Positions 1 through 11,398 of a stretch of 64,000 nucleotides of DNA are shown piece after piece. The stretch is from NCBI RefSeq assembly GCF_000346465.2, contig NC_034012.1:21487169-21551168 (forward strand), in the 5' to 3' direction. This DNA is from Prunus persica (Eukaryota > Streptophyta > Magnoliopsida > Rosales > Rosaceae). A program made the position numbers and the translations under genes. Every line of letters starts with the position of its first letter. Position 1 is the stretch's first letter. Under the pieces are notes generated by a model that was not told the DNA's origin, ran no database searches, and worked only from the letters and a program-made list of their open reading frames with translations.

Positions 1-592
1 TCTCCAAGATATAGAAACTTCAAAGTTCGTTCCACTCCATCATGAATGGTCTAACATATAAGTAGAAATCATTAATAGCTTTCCCCGTCAGAACTTTATA
101 CAAAGAAAAACCAAATTGATATATTCATCATCATAAGCTTATCATGAGCTTGCTGATGCCAATTAGTATTTGAGTAATAATTCCAGACTGCACCTTTCAA
201 ACCAAAAACTCAATCTCATAAAGCATATTCACCTGCTTGAAATTGCTCCAGACATTCCAGCCAACTGAAATCAATATCTGCACCCTGATATCAAGCCAAC
301 TAATCAACGTTGATGAATAATAAGCATCAATAGGTGACGTCTTGTGCTGTCTTTTGTATAGAGAAAATACATACCTGCTAAAGCTAGCAATAGAAGAGAA
401 GCAGACAGTCACAGAGCGAGACGGAGAAGAGGAGCGGCAGCTTGGTCTGAGAGAAGAGAAGCAGACACAGTCACAGAGAGAGACGGAGAAGAGGAGCGGC
501 ACTGCGGCAGCTTGGTCGCGACTGAGAGGGAAAAGAAAACCTAATTTGTGTAAACTGTTTCTTTGTAATCAGATATGGCCAGTTCTATTCTA
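1..592. other. Intergenic, with a two-copy tandem repeat
   Basis: No gene is supported here. Positions 393-452 and 453-527 are two tandem copies of a purine-rich unit of about 60-75 bp built around GAGACGGAGAAGAGGAGCGG; the second copy carries a short extra segment. The small open frames on both strands only reflect this repeat. The rest is AT-rich sequence without a recognisable element. Confidence 0.5.
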
Positions 593-851
593 ACAAAATA
601 GAACTGGCCTAATAAAATAATATTTTTTATATTGTATATTATATATAATATATTAAAAAATATATATTTAATACTGGACCGGTCCAGTTCGGTCCGGTCC
701 GGTGCTGTCTTGTGTAAAACCGGAACCGGAATCGGTTTGAACCGGTCCGGTCCGGTTTTGTTGACTTTTTAGTCAACTCGGTTTTTTCCGATTTTTTTTC
801 GTCCGGTCCGGTTCGGTTTTCCGATTTTTCGGTTCATATGCCCACCCCTAT
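593..851. mobile_element. Terminal part of a hAT-like MITE rich in CCGGTCCGGT
   Basis: An AT-only stretch (about 600-675) is followed by many copies of ACCGGTCCGGT and CCGGTTC, ending in CATATGCCCACCCCTA at about 836-851. Read in reverse this end is TAGGGGTGGGCATATG, a terminus typical of plant hAT-type miniature elements. I do not see the matching left terminus, so the element is truncated or its other end has decayed. The GGTCCGG repeats are probably subterminal repeats. Confidence 0.5.
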
Positions 852-2529
852 TGTGAGCATTATAACAAGTCCAGCCAAACACCAACCGCCACCTCCAATT
901 TTCTTGATTCAAAACCCCAGCTCACAAGCAAGGGAGACCAAGACTGGCCTCTTAGCCTGAAGAAATTTCCGAAGAAAGATCTTCATAGTAGAAATGTTCA
1001 TCGGTTGCCAAGCCCACGAACGTTCCATAGGAGAATTATTAGCCTTCTGTTTGTGTAAATTACAAAGTCGGTTGAGAAGCAGGCTTGGTAATTTGAAATG
1101 GGTTGGTGTTTCTTAGGATCGGGTTGGGAATTTTTGATTATTCATAAAAAAATGAAAGGGAAAAGATTGAGAATGACAATGAAGTTGGTTCTTAGGAGAA
1201 AACAAGGAGCAACGAATGTCGTTATCGTTAATAAAGGAAAAAACATATTTAGCTGACTTGGCTTGCTTTAAGTCGTTAGATGATTTGAATGCTTGAGATT
1301 TTATGAAATGCAGGTAAATGCATACTGTCTAAATGCAGAGGCTGGAGATCTTGTAGGGGTATTGGAATCATCCTAATTCATTATTCTCATGTGTTTACTT
1401 ATACATATGGAATAAAAAATGATGTTAATGATTTAAAATTATTTTTTAAAAGTAGATAATTTTTTTATTTATTTGTTTGTCCACCTATAAATCCATGTCA
1501 TTAAAAAATGGGGTCCATGTTTGACACATCAGCATTTAACACACTTATTAACGGTTTGTGTAACGATGGGGGTAATTTGTAGGTTTCTCTAGGAGTTTGA
1601 GTATGGAGTTGTAAATGTCTTAAAAAAGAGGTATGAATTTGAAAATGACCCTATAGTTTTGGGGGAGGGGGCTTTAATGGAAGTTCTTTGGTAAAATCTG
1701 TAATCAAATACCTTCAAAACGGGGAATTAGATAAACGAGGGAGAGTAGTTGATCCAATTCCAATTTCTTATTCCCAAATTCTTAACTTTCCTAATTCATG
1801 ACATCCCCTATTCCTTGTAAGTAAATGTATCTTGTATTTGTTTCCCTCTTTTCGGCTGAGGTGGTCGACGAAAGGAACTTTTGATCCTTCTTCTCTTGGA
1901 TTGCATAGGCGTGCCACCACCAAGCCACTGATTGGCTTGAATGGAAAATTTTGGATTGTTTTGTTCGCGCTTCTGACTTCTAACCAGCCGATTGATCGGC
2001 CAACCAAGGAACCTCCTCTTGGCCTAGGTTTTTTCACTTCCTCAGGGTTGAGGATGGTTAAGTTTCATATGGGTATTTTAGTTTTTTTTTTTTTGAGGTT
2101 TAATGATAATGATGCAAATTAAATTAAAAGATGTGATTAAACTTAAAGACAAGAATTAAAGTGCGGTAAAGTAAATCAAAGCGATAAATGAACGTAATTA
2201 AATGAAGAACAAAACAAGAACATGTTTGAGCCTGGTCGAAGTCCGACCATGCGTCTTGGAAAACCAATAGGCCAAAATGAAAATTGGCGGCTCAAGGTGA
2301 CCAATGGCCAAATCGAAACAAGAAGGCCGAACTTAGGGGTCATCATGCACCTTACGTCATTTAATCTTCAATAAAGTCTATAGCTTAAGATGCACGATGT
2401 TCCATCATAATTCAGACCAAGAACTTAAAAGTTGAAACCCAATCTCCAACAACTGGTTGAAAATATCTGACTTCCAAAGTCGAAACATCTGAAACTTCTG
2501 AAGTGGATGTTTAGTTGTGGTCTAAAATT
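852..2529. other. Intergenic, no gene recognised
   Basis: No confident gene. At 1800-2050 both strands stay open for about 90 codons in a stretch less AT-rich than its surroundings. I do not recognise either product, and an organelle-derived or transposon fragment is possible. Around 2220-2530 the sequence becomes GA/CC-rich and leads into the minisatellites that follow. Confidence 0.4.
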
Positions 2530-2760
2530 CAGCCAAGGTCAAGTCTTCTGACCAACCAAGATGAAGGTCTTCGATCAGCCAAGATCAAGGTTTCTAATCA
2601 CCCATAGTCAAGTTCTCTGATCAGCTAAGGTCAATTCCTTTGATCACCGAAGGTCAAGTCCTTCGATCAGCCAGGGTCAAGGCTTTCGATTAGCCAATAT
2701 CAAGGTATGCCAAGATCAAGGCCCTCGATCACCCGGATCAAACCCAACTCCAAGTCGAGG
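2530..2760. repeat. Degenerate minisatellite, unit about 30 bp
   Basis: About seven imperfect units follow each other without spacers, each of the form TCGATCAGCCAAGATCAAGG with drift (variants contain GATCACC, GATCAGC, GATTAGCC). The units are contiguous, so this is a decayed tandem repeat. It probably belongs to the same transposon-derived block as the 36-bp repeat just downstream. Confidence 0.6.
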
Positions 2761-2884
2761 TCGAGGAACTCCAAATTGAGACTCTTTCAACGTGACTGAA
2801 AGGTGGTTCCTTGGGTTGAAATGGTGGCTTCCTCTTTCGGCCATGCAAGCCATGCAAGGCGAGGTGTCAAAGGCATCGCTCATG

Positions 2885-3115
2885 TCAGAGAGGCCTGCCG
2901 AAGGCATTGTACATGCAACATGATGACAAGGTGCCAAAGGCACCGCTCGTGCAACATGATGACGAGGTGCCGAAGGCATCACTCGCACTGAATGATGGAG
3001 AGGTGCCGAAGGCATCGCTCGCGCTGAATGACGACGAGGTGCCAAAGGCATCACTCATGTCGAATGATAGCGAGGTACCGAAGGTAGCGCACAGGCCGAA
3101 TGATGAAGCTTGTAG
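2885..3115. repeat. 36-bp minisatellite, about six units
   Basis: Units of about 36 bp contain GAGGTGCCGAAGGCATC followed by GCTCGCGCTGAATGACG and repeat without spacers. The period is a multiple of three, so an open plus-strand frame (2907-3176) reads an acidic 12-residue repeat of the type EVPKASLALNDD. The minus strand is also open. The frame has no ATG at its start and no recognised domain; I regard it as a by-product of the repeat. A short motif, CCATGCAAGCCATGCAAGGC, occurs on both sides of it (about 2842 and 3189). Confidence 0.65.
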
Positions 3116-3129
3116 AACAAGCTCAAGTC

Positions 3130-3900
3130 CCTATATTTTTCTCTTCAAAGAAGTGTCGAATGACACTTTGAATTGAGATGGTGGTTTGGCCATGCAAGCC
3201 ATGCAAGGCGATCGCCATATTCTGATTGGCTTTTCCTTAAAATATCATCCTCTGCAATTTGTTGCCTTAGCATTCATGGTGGCTCCAGTAAGGCATTGCC
3301 GAACGGCAACTTAGGTGACATTGATTGTATGGGTGCCGAAAGGCACTTGAGAAAAGGAGAACGACAGAAGCCTTTTGTGTCAATTCCCACAGACATCGCC
3401 AAACTGTTGATGCTCTTTTTGAGAGGGTCAACTTAGATAGAGGTGGAATGGTGGATGATGGGTGAAGGTGAGGACCTTCAGCATGTATGTGAATATTTGG
3501 ACAAGCGATAAATATAAAGAATGCGAGATATACGTGGTTCACCCTTAATGAATGGGCTACGTCCACGGAGAAGGATGTTCTCATTATTATAATATTTGTT
3601 TACATTTGTACAAGGGGTTGGACCCAAATATAAAGATAACAAGTGAGAAGCCCAACCCAGTCATGGGATCCAGAAGAGAGAGTCTTTTTCCCAATGGAGA
3701 GTAGTCTTCTTTTATAGGCGAGGGGGAGTCTCCATCTCTTGTAGTTTTCCGATGTGGGACTCCTCTTGCTTTGCTTAGAGTTGTGACTTGTGGTAATGCT
3801 TCTTTGGATAAGGTGACGACCTCTCAAAGCATGACACGTGGATGATCTAGCCTATCTAGTTGCTCGGTCAGTTAGCCTAGCTAGCTAGAGTTGAATTCAC
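3130..3900. other. Probable LTR-type sequence, unresolved
   Basis: The segment has the look of a plant LTR: a TTTTATAGG box near 3710, a GATGTGGGAC motif near 3753 and a block (about 3525-3570) with ACGTGGTTCACCCTTAATG, a motif I associate with plant retroelements. I could not find matching ends or a target-site duplication, so the element borders are unknown. Confidence 0.3.
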
Positions 3901-4551
3901 CCAAAATAAAAAATTTCAAATGTTTCTGCTGTTTTTTGATTGCGTATGATGGTGAGATTTACTCCACTCCTACTTTGCTTTTTGCTGCGCTAACATCAAA
4001 AGTTAAGGAAGAAGCAAACAAGGTAAAATAAATTTATGTTTATTTTTGTTTTCATCATACATAAACATAAAGTTTGGTTTTACTGTACATACTGTTAGTA
4101 TGGTAATCAAGAAATTGGCCTAGTTTTAAGGAGATATTTGATGTTCACCAAAGTGGATAGTTTAAATAATCTATCTTAATTCAAAGTTCATTTGAAATAT
4201 ATAGACCATAATTTGTAATCTTCTAAGTTATAACGGGTAAATTAAATCTCTCAAAGGAGATTATTCTCTTTATCTGGTTCAACTTGAGATTAGTGTATTA
4301 CAATTTTAGAGTGCTTGGTTGTGAATAGTTTTTTCTACCTAAAGGTGTAGGGATTATTCATTGACCTTGTATTCCATGTATTGGTGGTACAATAAAGAAA
4401 TTTTTTCGTTGCATACTATGTTTTTGCCCAAAGGAAAAAATATATAATAATGCGTAAAGTTTCTCAGGGATTTAAAGAACAAAACTAAAGTTCATTCTTT
4501 TGTACTTGATAGTGTAAATTAACAAAATATGTTTTGGCTGCTTCATTAGTT
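3901..4551. other. Leader region of the copia element, borders not found
   Basis: AT-rich sequence directly upstream of the copia gag. It presumably holds the old LTR and leader, but I see no primer-binding site of the TGGTATCAGAGC type and no clear TG..CA borders. Confidence 0.3.
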
Positions 4552-6899
4552 ATGAATCCCTCTTTCAATTTCTCTTCAATTGAGACATTAATTGGAAGTA
4601 ACTACAAGAAATGGAAGAAAGACATGGAGATTGTTCTTGGGCTCATGGACTTGGATTTAGCTCTACAGGAGGATGAACCTGTAGCTCTTACAAATGGAAG
4701 CAGTGATGCACAGAGAAGGCAACATGAAAACGGCATAAGGCTAACAGGATGTCTCTTCTCATTATGAAGAGGGCTATGACAGAAACAGTGAGAGGTGGTA
4801 TTCCTAGCAATGATAAGGCAAAAGCTTTCCTAGAGGCCGTTGAGGAGAAATTCAAGGAGTCAAAGAAGGCTGAGAAGGGAAGTTTGATGAATGCCCTCAC
4901 CACTATGAGATATGATGGTGAAAGTAGTGTAAGGTAGTACATTTGAAACTCATTGACATTGCCAATAAGCTCAAGGATCTGGAAGTAACCGTCTCTGACC
5001 CTTTCCTCGTGCATGTAGCTCTTAATTCACTACCACCAAAGTTTGGGTAGCTAAAAGTTTCTTACAACACACAAAAGGAAAATTGGGATCTTAATGAGTT
5101 GATCTCCATGTGTGTACAAGAGGAGGACAGGCTGAAACGTGATAAAATGGAAGTTGTCAACCTTGTGCATTCGACTCATGGTAAGAAAATGGTGCATCAG
5201 GTTCTGGTAAGCCCTTTCATGCTTTTAAGTCTTCAAATGCTTCTGCCAAAACTTCCCAACCACCACCTAAAGGGTCTCAAAATGTTAAAGTCAACAAAAC
5301 TGAAATTTTCAAATGCTATTTTTGCAAAAAGTCTGGCCACATGAAGAAGGACTGTGACAAATACAAAAGGTAGCTGATTAAGAAAGGTATTTCAAATGTT
5401 TTTGTGTGCATTTAGTCTAATCTTATTGTTGTCCCTATGAATTCTTGGTGGTTTGACACTGGTTCTTCTGTGCATATCACAAAAACTTTGCAGGGATTAA
5501 CAAACAAGAGAGCACCAAATAAGGATGAGTTCAAAGTTTTTGTTGGAAATGGGAAGAAAGTTGTTGTTGAGTCTATAGGGACTATCAAGTTGCATTTGTT
5601 TTCAAGTTTTGTTTTAGAACTAAAAAATGTTCTTTATGTACCTTCTATGAGAAGGAATTTAAATTAGTCGCGTCTGGTTATGCTTTCATTATTGATAATG
5701 ATAGTGTAAGGATTTTTGAAAAAAACAAAAATTTGATGTTTTACTTGGAAGAGCCTTTTTGAACAATGATTTGTGGCAATTTGAATGTTCTTATTTTCAT
5801 GAATCTTTGAATATTGAATGTTCTAATAAAAGAATGCTTATCAATGAGAATTCTTCTATGCTTTGGCATAGAAGATTAGGGCATATCTCGAAGGAAAGAT
5901 TAGAATGTTTAATGAAGGAAAACATTCTCCCAAAACTTCATTTTAATGGTTTCCAAACTTGTGTTGATTGCATAAAGGGAAAACTGACGAATAAAAGAAA
6001 GTTAGGTTCCACATGTAGTCAACAACTTCTAGAAATTATTCATACAGATGTTTGTGGCCCTTTTCCAATTAAAACAATTTGTGGAAATCAGTACTTTGTT
6101 ACGTTTATAGATGACTATTCACGTTATTCCTATACATTTTTTTTATCTCTGAAAAATCTTCAGTTTTAGATTGTTTTAAAATTTTCAAAAAAAAATGAGG
6201 TTGAAAAACGAGTTGGAAAAACATGTTAAAATAGTGAGATCCGATAGGGGTGGTGAGTATTGTAGCAGGTACACTGAAGCTGGACAACATAAGGGGCCTT
6301 TTGCCAATTACCTTGAAGAATGTGGAATCATGGCTCAATATACCACATCTGGTACGCCTTAAAAAAACGAAGTGGCAGAGAGGCGTAATAGGACCTTAAA
6401 AGACATGGTAAGAAGCATGGTAAGCCAATCTACATTGCCTAAATTTTTGTGGGGAGAAGCTTTAAAGACTGCAAATTACATTCTTAATCGTGTGCCAAGT
6501 AAAGCTGTTCCAAAGACACCATTTGAAATGTGGGTAGGAAGACAACCTAGCCTTATGCATCTTCATGTTTGGGGATGCAGAGTTGAGGCTAGATTGTATA
6601 ATCCCATGGAGAAAAAGTTAGATCCTAGGACTCAAAGTTATTTTTTCATTGGATATCCTGACAAATCTAAAGGTTTCAGATTCTACTGTCCACATTTGCA
6701 CACAAGGATAGTCGAAACTAATAATGCAAAATTTCTTGATGATTTGGATGCAGAAAATTCATCAAATGACAGCTTTATTTTTGAAGAAGAAAAGTTTGAT
6801 GTAGCTATACCTCCAGATCATGTCTCATTTACTGTACCATTAAAGTTGTGCACAGAAACTGCAGCTATCCATGCATCTCCTGAAGCTGTAAATGCATAA
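4552..6899 (+). pseudogene. Ty1/copia gag-pol, broken and truncated before reverse transcriptase
   Basis: Domains follow copia order: a gag start with SSIETLIGSNYKKWKKDMEI; a zinc knuckle CYFCKKSGHMKKDC at 5314-5355; an aspartic protease with WWFDTGSSVHIT near 5443-5478; a pre-integrase HHCC domain (LWHRRLGHIS, later CVDCIKGK) near 5860-5995; an integrase core with HTDVCGP and FIDDYSRY near 6040-6125; and an integrase tail with ERRNRTLKDMVRSM near 6375. The frame is interrupted by a frameshift near 4740, stops near 4936, 5047, 5373 and 5665, and TAA at 6360, next to the third catalytic residue. The coding match ends near 6899, exactly where a Helitron-type sequence begins; no reverse transcriptase or RNase H follows. 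It cannot make a working polyprotein. Confidence 0.88.
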
Positions 6900-7078
6900 A
6901 AATAGGATTCATTATTTGATTTTTCTTTTAATTTTAATTTTTTTAATATGAAAAAGTGTGAATTTACCATATTATCCTCATTTAATTAAAAAATTTAATT
7001 CTTAATATTTGGATTAACCAAGGACAATTTATGGTATTATGAATGTTTCACCATTCTCTGTCTTTTGTTTTATATATA
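6896..7078 (-). mobile_element. Second Helitron 5'-end segment, head-to-tail with the first
   Basis: This segment is a close direct repeat of 7180-7362: both share ATAAAAATAGGATTCATTAT at one end, TTACCATATTATCCTCATTT in the middle and GAATGTTTCACCATTCTCTG near the other end. On the minus strand it begins immediately after the CTAG terminus at 7079, so the 3' end of one unit abuts the 5' region of another. Beyond 6896 the sequence turns into the truncated copia element. Confidence 0.65.
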
Positions 7079-7365
7079 CTAGCCTCTCTGCACGCGCTTC
7101 CGCGCTTGCAAGAGGCTTTTTTTAAAAAAAATTAAATTTATTTTAGAATTAAAAAGGATAATGGATAGTTGTGTTCTATAAAAATAGGATTCATTATCTG
7201 AATTTTCTTTTTTTTTTTAATTTTTTTAATACAAAAAATTGTGAATTTACCATATTATCCTCATTTAATTAATAATTTCAATTCTTAATGTTTGCATTAA
7301 CCAAGGGTATTTTCTGGTATTTTGAATGTTTCACCATTCTCTGCCTTTTGCTTTATATATATAGA
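7079..7365 (-). mobile_element. Small non-autonomous Helitron, 287 bp
   Basis: Read on the minus strand, the element starts TCTATATATATAAAGC and ends with a CGCGGAAGCGCG hairpin, ten bases (TGCAGAGAGG) and then CTAG. A base A precedes TC and a T follows CTAG. These are the marks of a Helitron: TC start, 3' hairpin, CTRR end, insertion between A and T. No coding capacity. The start could instead be the TC at 7371. Confidence 0.72.
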
Positions 7366-8732
7366 TATAGATATATTAAATAAAGAAAAGTTTAATTAGG
7401 TGTGGTTGTTAATATCGGGCTGGGGAAGAGCTTTGTTTTGGGGTTTTGTTTTCTCAAACCTGTCCTAAAGGCCATGATAATAAAATAAAAAGTTAAGTGA
7501 CCTGGTCCTAGACGGTGTCGTTTTGGCCAGGTCCAAAAACAAAAACAAATAAGAAGACGCAAGGCAGCATGCGAGAGCTAGGCAGGTGCTGCCATGCCTT
7601 CTTCATTTAGACATTCCATCAAGCAGTTGCTATGCACTCTTACCCAGCCATCAAACACGATCAGGGGTCAATCCTTTTGCTTTCCATGGCCTTTTCCGGG
7701 TTTCCAGGGGTCAATTGACCACCTTTGCCCCAACGTGGGTCCATCCCTATGCTTCCGTCGGCATTCACTGCGGGGTTCTCTTACCAACCACCCAGTCACC
7801 TTTCTCTGTACCCGACCCAAGCTCTATTTTTTCCCCCTACGGAACAAGATAACCCCATTGTGTTACGGTGGGGATGGGGGTGGTTTTGTCTTTTTCTTTT
7901 TTGCCCTTTTTTAATTTTATATATTTGATTTTAAAATTTTGTTTAATTTTTAAGACAATAAAGCCCCTACCAAACTAACGAAATTAAGAACTTGAACTTG
8001 ATTTGTTAACAACTTGATTTGTTAACAACTGCAAATACAATGCCGAAATTAGGAAAATTGAAATCACGATGACTAAATTTGATTTCGAGCCAAACCCAAT
8101 GACCAAAATTATAATTAACCCTTCTCACTTTTAGCTCTAATTATTAAAAAAAAAAATGGAGTGGGGGTAACTCACACATCGAGGAAGTTTCTTACTAGTA
8201 AAGACTTCAAAAGGGGAATGCTTGGAGTGACTTCAATTCATGCTCAATGCGATTCATGTTCATTCTGATTATGGAGCACCTTCTGGTGTACGCATAAGGG
8301 GGGTGTTACACCAGGCAACAAAACATAATAAACATTATCAAGCAGCGAAAACCCCACTGTGTAGACCAGAAGAGTCCATAGTATATTTTTGTATTACAAA
8401 TACAAAAAACAATCATTGCTGCGAATACAAGAAGGCTTTCTACCCGACAACTAATTGAGATAATAACTTAGATACGAGAAACTATTTGACAAAATTGATG
8501 CTAGTCGTCTACCTATTCTCTCAATTGAAAATATAAATTGGAAATGCTTTGATTAGATATGAGAGAACCAATAAAATCAAAAGGCAGATGGGGGGACTAA
8601 AAGCTACACTCGGAGATTATCTTTCCCATTTCACTTTGTGCTCATTGCCACCAGTCAACAAAATCTATTGAAGCACAAGACAGAAACTAAAACTTTCCCA
8701 CTATCATTTCATGGCCACGGACTCCCTTTTGC
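7366..8732. other. Intergenic downstream of the eIF2B gene, nothing recognised
   Basis: No supported gene. Short overlapping open frames at 7586-7928 lie on one strand in three frames and match nothing I know. The stretch nearest 8732 must hold the 3' UTR and poly(A) signals of the minus-strand gene that stops at 8733. Confidence 0.5.
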
Positions 8733-11360
8733 TCATTTCTCTTTCTTAGCCAATGCCTCCCCTTTGCACTCACTTCCAGCAGTAACCACAAAACCTGCAC
8801 CAACCTGGAAGGCAAACAAACATAATAATGAGATACCAGCCGCTGCATGAGACATGAGGGGAAGAGAGGCAAGAAGAGAGATCCAAAAAAAAGTATGCTT
8901 ACTTGGCAATCTTTTAGTACAACGCGATCTTGGAGCTGTACATTGCTGCAAATAATTGAATTTTGGATCGAACAGCCATCGCCAATGGTAACATGATTCA
9001 TAACAACTGAATTCACAACCTGCAGATGTTAAACATTAAAATTTGATAAATTTATCTGAGCTCCAGATATCTCTGTCATTGTAATTAATCAGAAAGACAC
9101 AGAGAAGATATAAAAAAGCTAGATACAATTTTTTATTATTTTTAATTCCAACCTTTAAAGGTAAAAAAAAAAAATCATCTTACCTTCACATTAGAACCTA
9201 TCCGGCAGTGACGGCCAATAACAGATCGCTTAACACTACATTTGTCACCCATTTGTGAACCTTCCCCAAGCATGCAATGTGGTCCAACCTAAAACAAAGT
9301 CCCACCAGCTGATGAGTACCATAATAACCTTAAAATGAAGTCACCCAGGGCAGTGACCTAAACTTTCCCAAAATTGTCAGAAAGGTCAACAAGATCTAAT
9401 GCTAATTTGGCAATCCATTTTTTTGAAATGTAAATACTTTGACTTACAGTTGTTTTTGATCCAAGTTCTGCTGATGGATGAATGATGTTATTTTGTGCAG
9501 AGAAGGAATACCCTGACAAATGGCTAGCGTCTCCTATGACCTGGCAGGAATTCAGAATTCAACATGCGGACATGCCAAAAGGTTGCACAGAATGAAAATG
9601 TAGAACAGATGATTATCATAGGAAATGCCCAACTTAAAGCTCTTAAACTCACATCTCGATTAATGTCACTGAATGCTTGAATGGAATTTAAACGCACACA
9701 GTATTTGCTCTTTCCAGCAATATAAACACAGCATTTATGGGTTCTTCGAACAGGAGTAGAGCCATTAGGACCTAGAGCATAGAGCTCATGGAAACTTGGA
9801 GTGGATGAATTAGCCAGGATTTGAGATAGCATTAATTGGTTGTTCTGAGAACTGGCCTTCTCATTTCCGTTTTCCTCTGTTTGTGGTGCACCATTTAACA
9901 ACACTTCTGAACTCTTTAATACAAAGAAATACGAACTAGTCAGATGTTTTAGAAGGGCCAGTATCCTAAAGGACTCTAATAAGGAAACTCACTGGACTAA
10001 CCAGCTGGCATCGAACAAGATAAGGCAATACATCCTGCTTTAAACTCTGAAAAGTATCCTTTTGATCCAAAACTTCATGCAGAACAGACCTAGGAGGGAA
10101 TGAAAGTATATATTGTAAGCATGTAAAAAGAACAATTTGTGCATGAAACAATCATTATTTATAAGCAAAAAGAAAGGAGTTATAACCTCTTGAATGCATA
10201 TAAATGAGCATCCATGAGATCAGATCGAATTTCCATCTACACAGAAAAAAAAAAGTATAAGAATATGCAGAAAACTATTTAACCTTATATCAAGGTTAAA
10301 TGACATTTGAATTGACAATTCTTAACTTCATAAAAATTTCCATTGCTTCAAAGAAATATACATAGCAACAAAAAACAAAGTACGGAAATTACAGCAATGC
10401 CCCCGAACTGAGGTGTTATCATTTACCCCCTAAAAAATGTTTGCCCTATAAATTATGCACTGTAGGGTCTCTGTCCAGTTCCATTCACTTTTCTGTTAAA
10501 TGCGCCATGTGACCCCTTTTTCAAGGGTATTTTTCTCACTTCCCCTGCCTCTTCTCTCTTCTGTCTCCCTTCTTCTTTCCGTGTCCACTCTTCTTTCCCC
10601 GCCCCATTCCCAAATACGCAACCCTTTATTGTAACTTGATCAACCAAAAAGCTCCAAGAGTCATAGGAAAAACTGAATTCAATTCAGTTGGAGTACACAG
10701 CTGAAAGTAACATATAAAAGAAACACAACTGACATATCAACCGCTAACTTTGAATACCCAACCATCGGAGTACCCAACTCAAGCTGGTCATTGAATTTGA
10801 ATACCCAACTCAGAGTACATTTCACAAGCTTTATAACCAACTCCACAATACCTAAATATTTCATGATTTCCATGGCTATTGCTCTTGTTGGGACATTTTA
10901 TTGAGCATGTGCTAGATAAGAGGCAGAATCTGGGCTTAAACAAAAAATTCATATTTTCCACACAACTTTCAAACCAAACCCAATACCACAGATAATCCAC
11001 TAAGCTAACCAAACCATTACAAAATTTGTACAAATTTGTGCAATATTAAAAGAACCAAAGAAACTAAGCCATAACCAAACAAAATCAGGAAAAGAAATTT
11101 TAAGTTCAGTAAACAAGCTCATCAAATTACTCCATATTGTAATCTCCTTAAAGCCCATCAAAATCAAACAAAACCCAGCCCCAAATCAACAGCCAAACCA
11201 AATCATTGGACACTTACCCAGCACCCACAGCCAAATAAAACACCCCAACCCCCCAACCACATAAAAGTCATCCCAGCCGTCCAATGCCCAAAGTGACCCA
11301 AACCCAGCGAAATGCTAATCCCTAAATCCCATTAACCCAAGCAAGAACAAGCAGAAAAAG

Positions 11361-11398
<38 letters not shown>

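Noticed and set aside
1768..2122. Possible organelle-derived insert with frames on both strands
   Set aside because: The composition differs from the surroundings, but I recognise no organelle gene and cannot search, so I do not call it.
2530..3115. CRISPR-like array of regularly spaced repeats
   Set aside because: The units are contiguous and degenerate with no unique spacers, and the genome is eukaryotic; these are minisatellites.
7586..7928. Three overlapping plus-strand open frames
   Set aside because: All three frames are open only because stop codons are rare in this GC-richer patch; no family resemblance.
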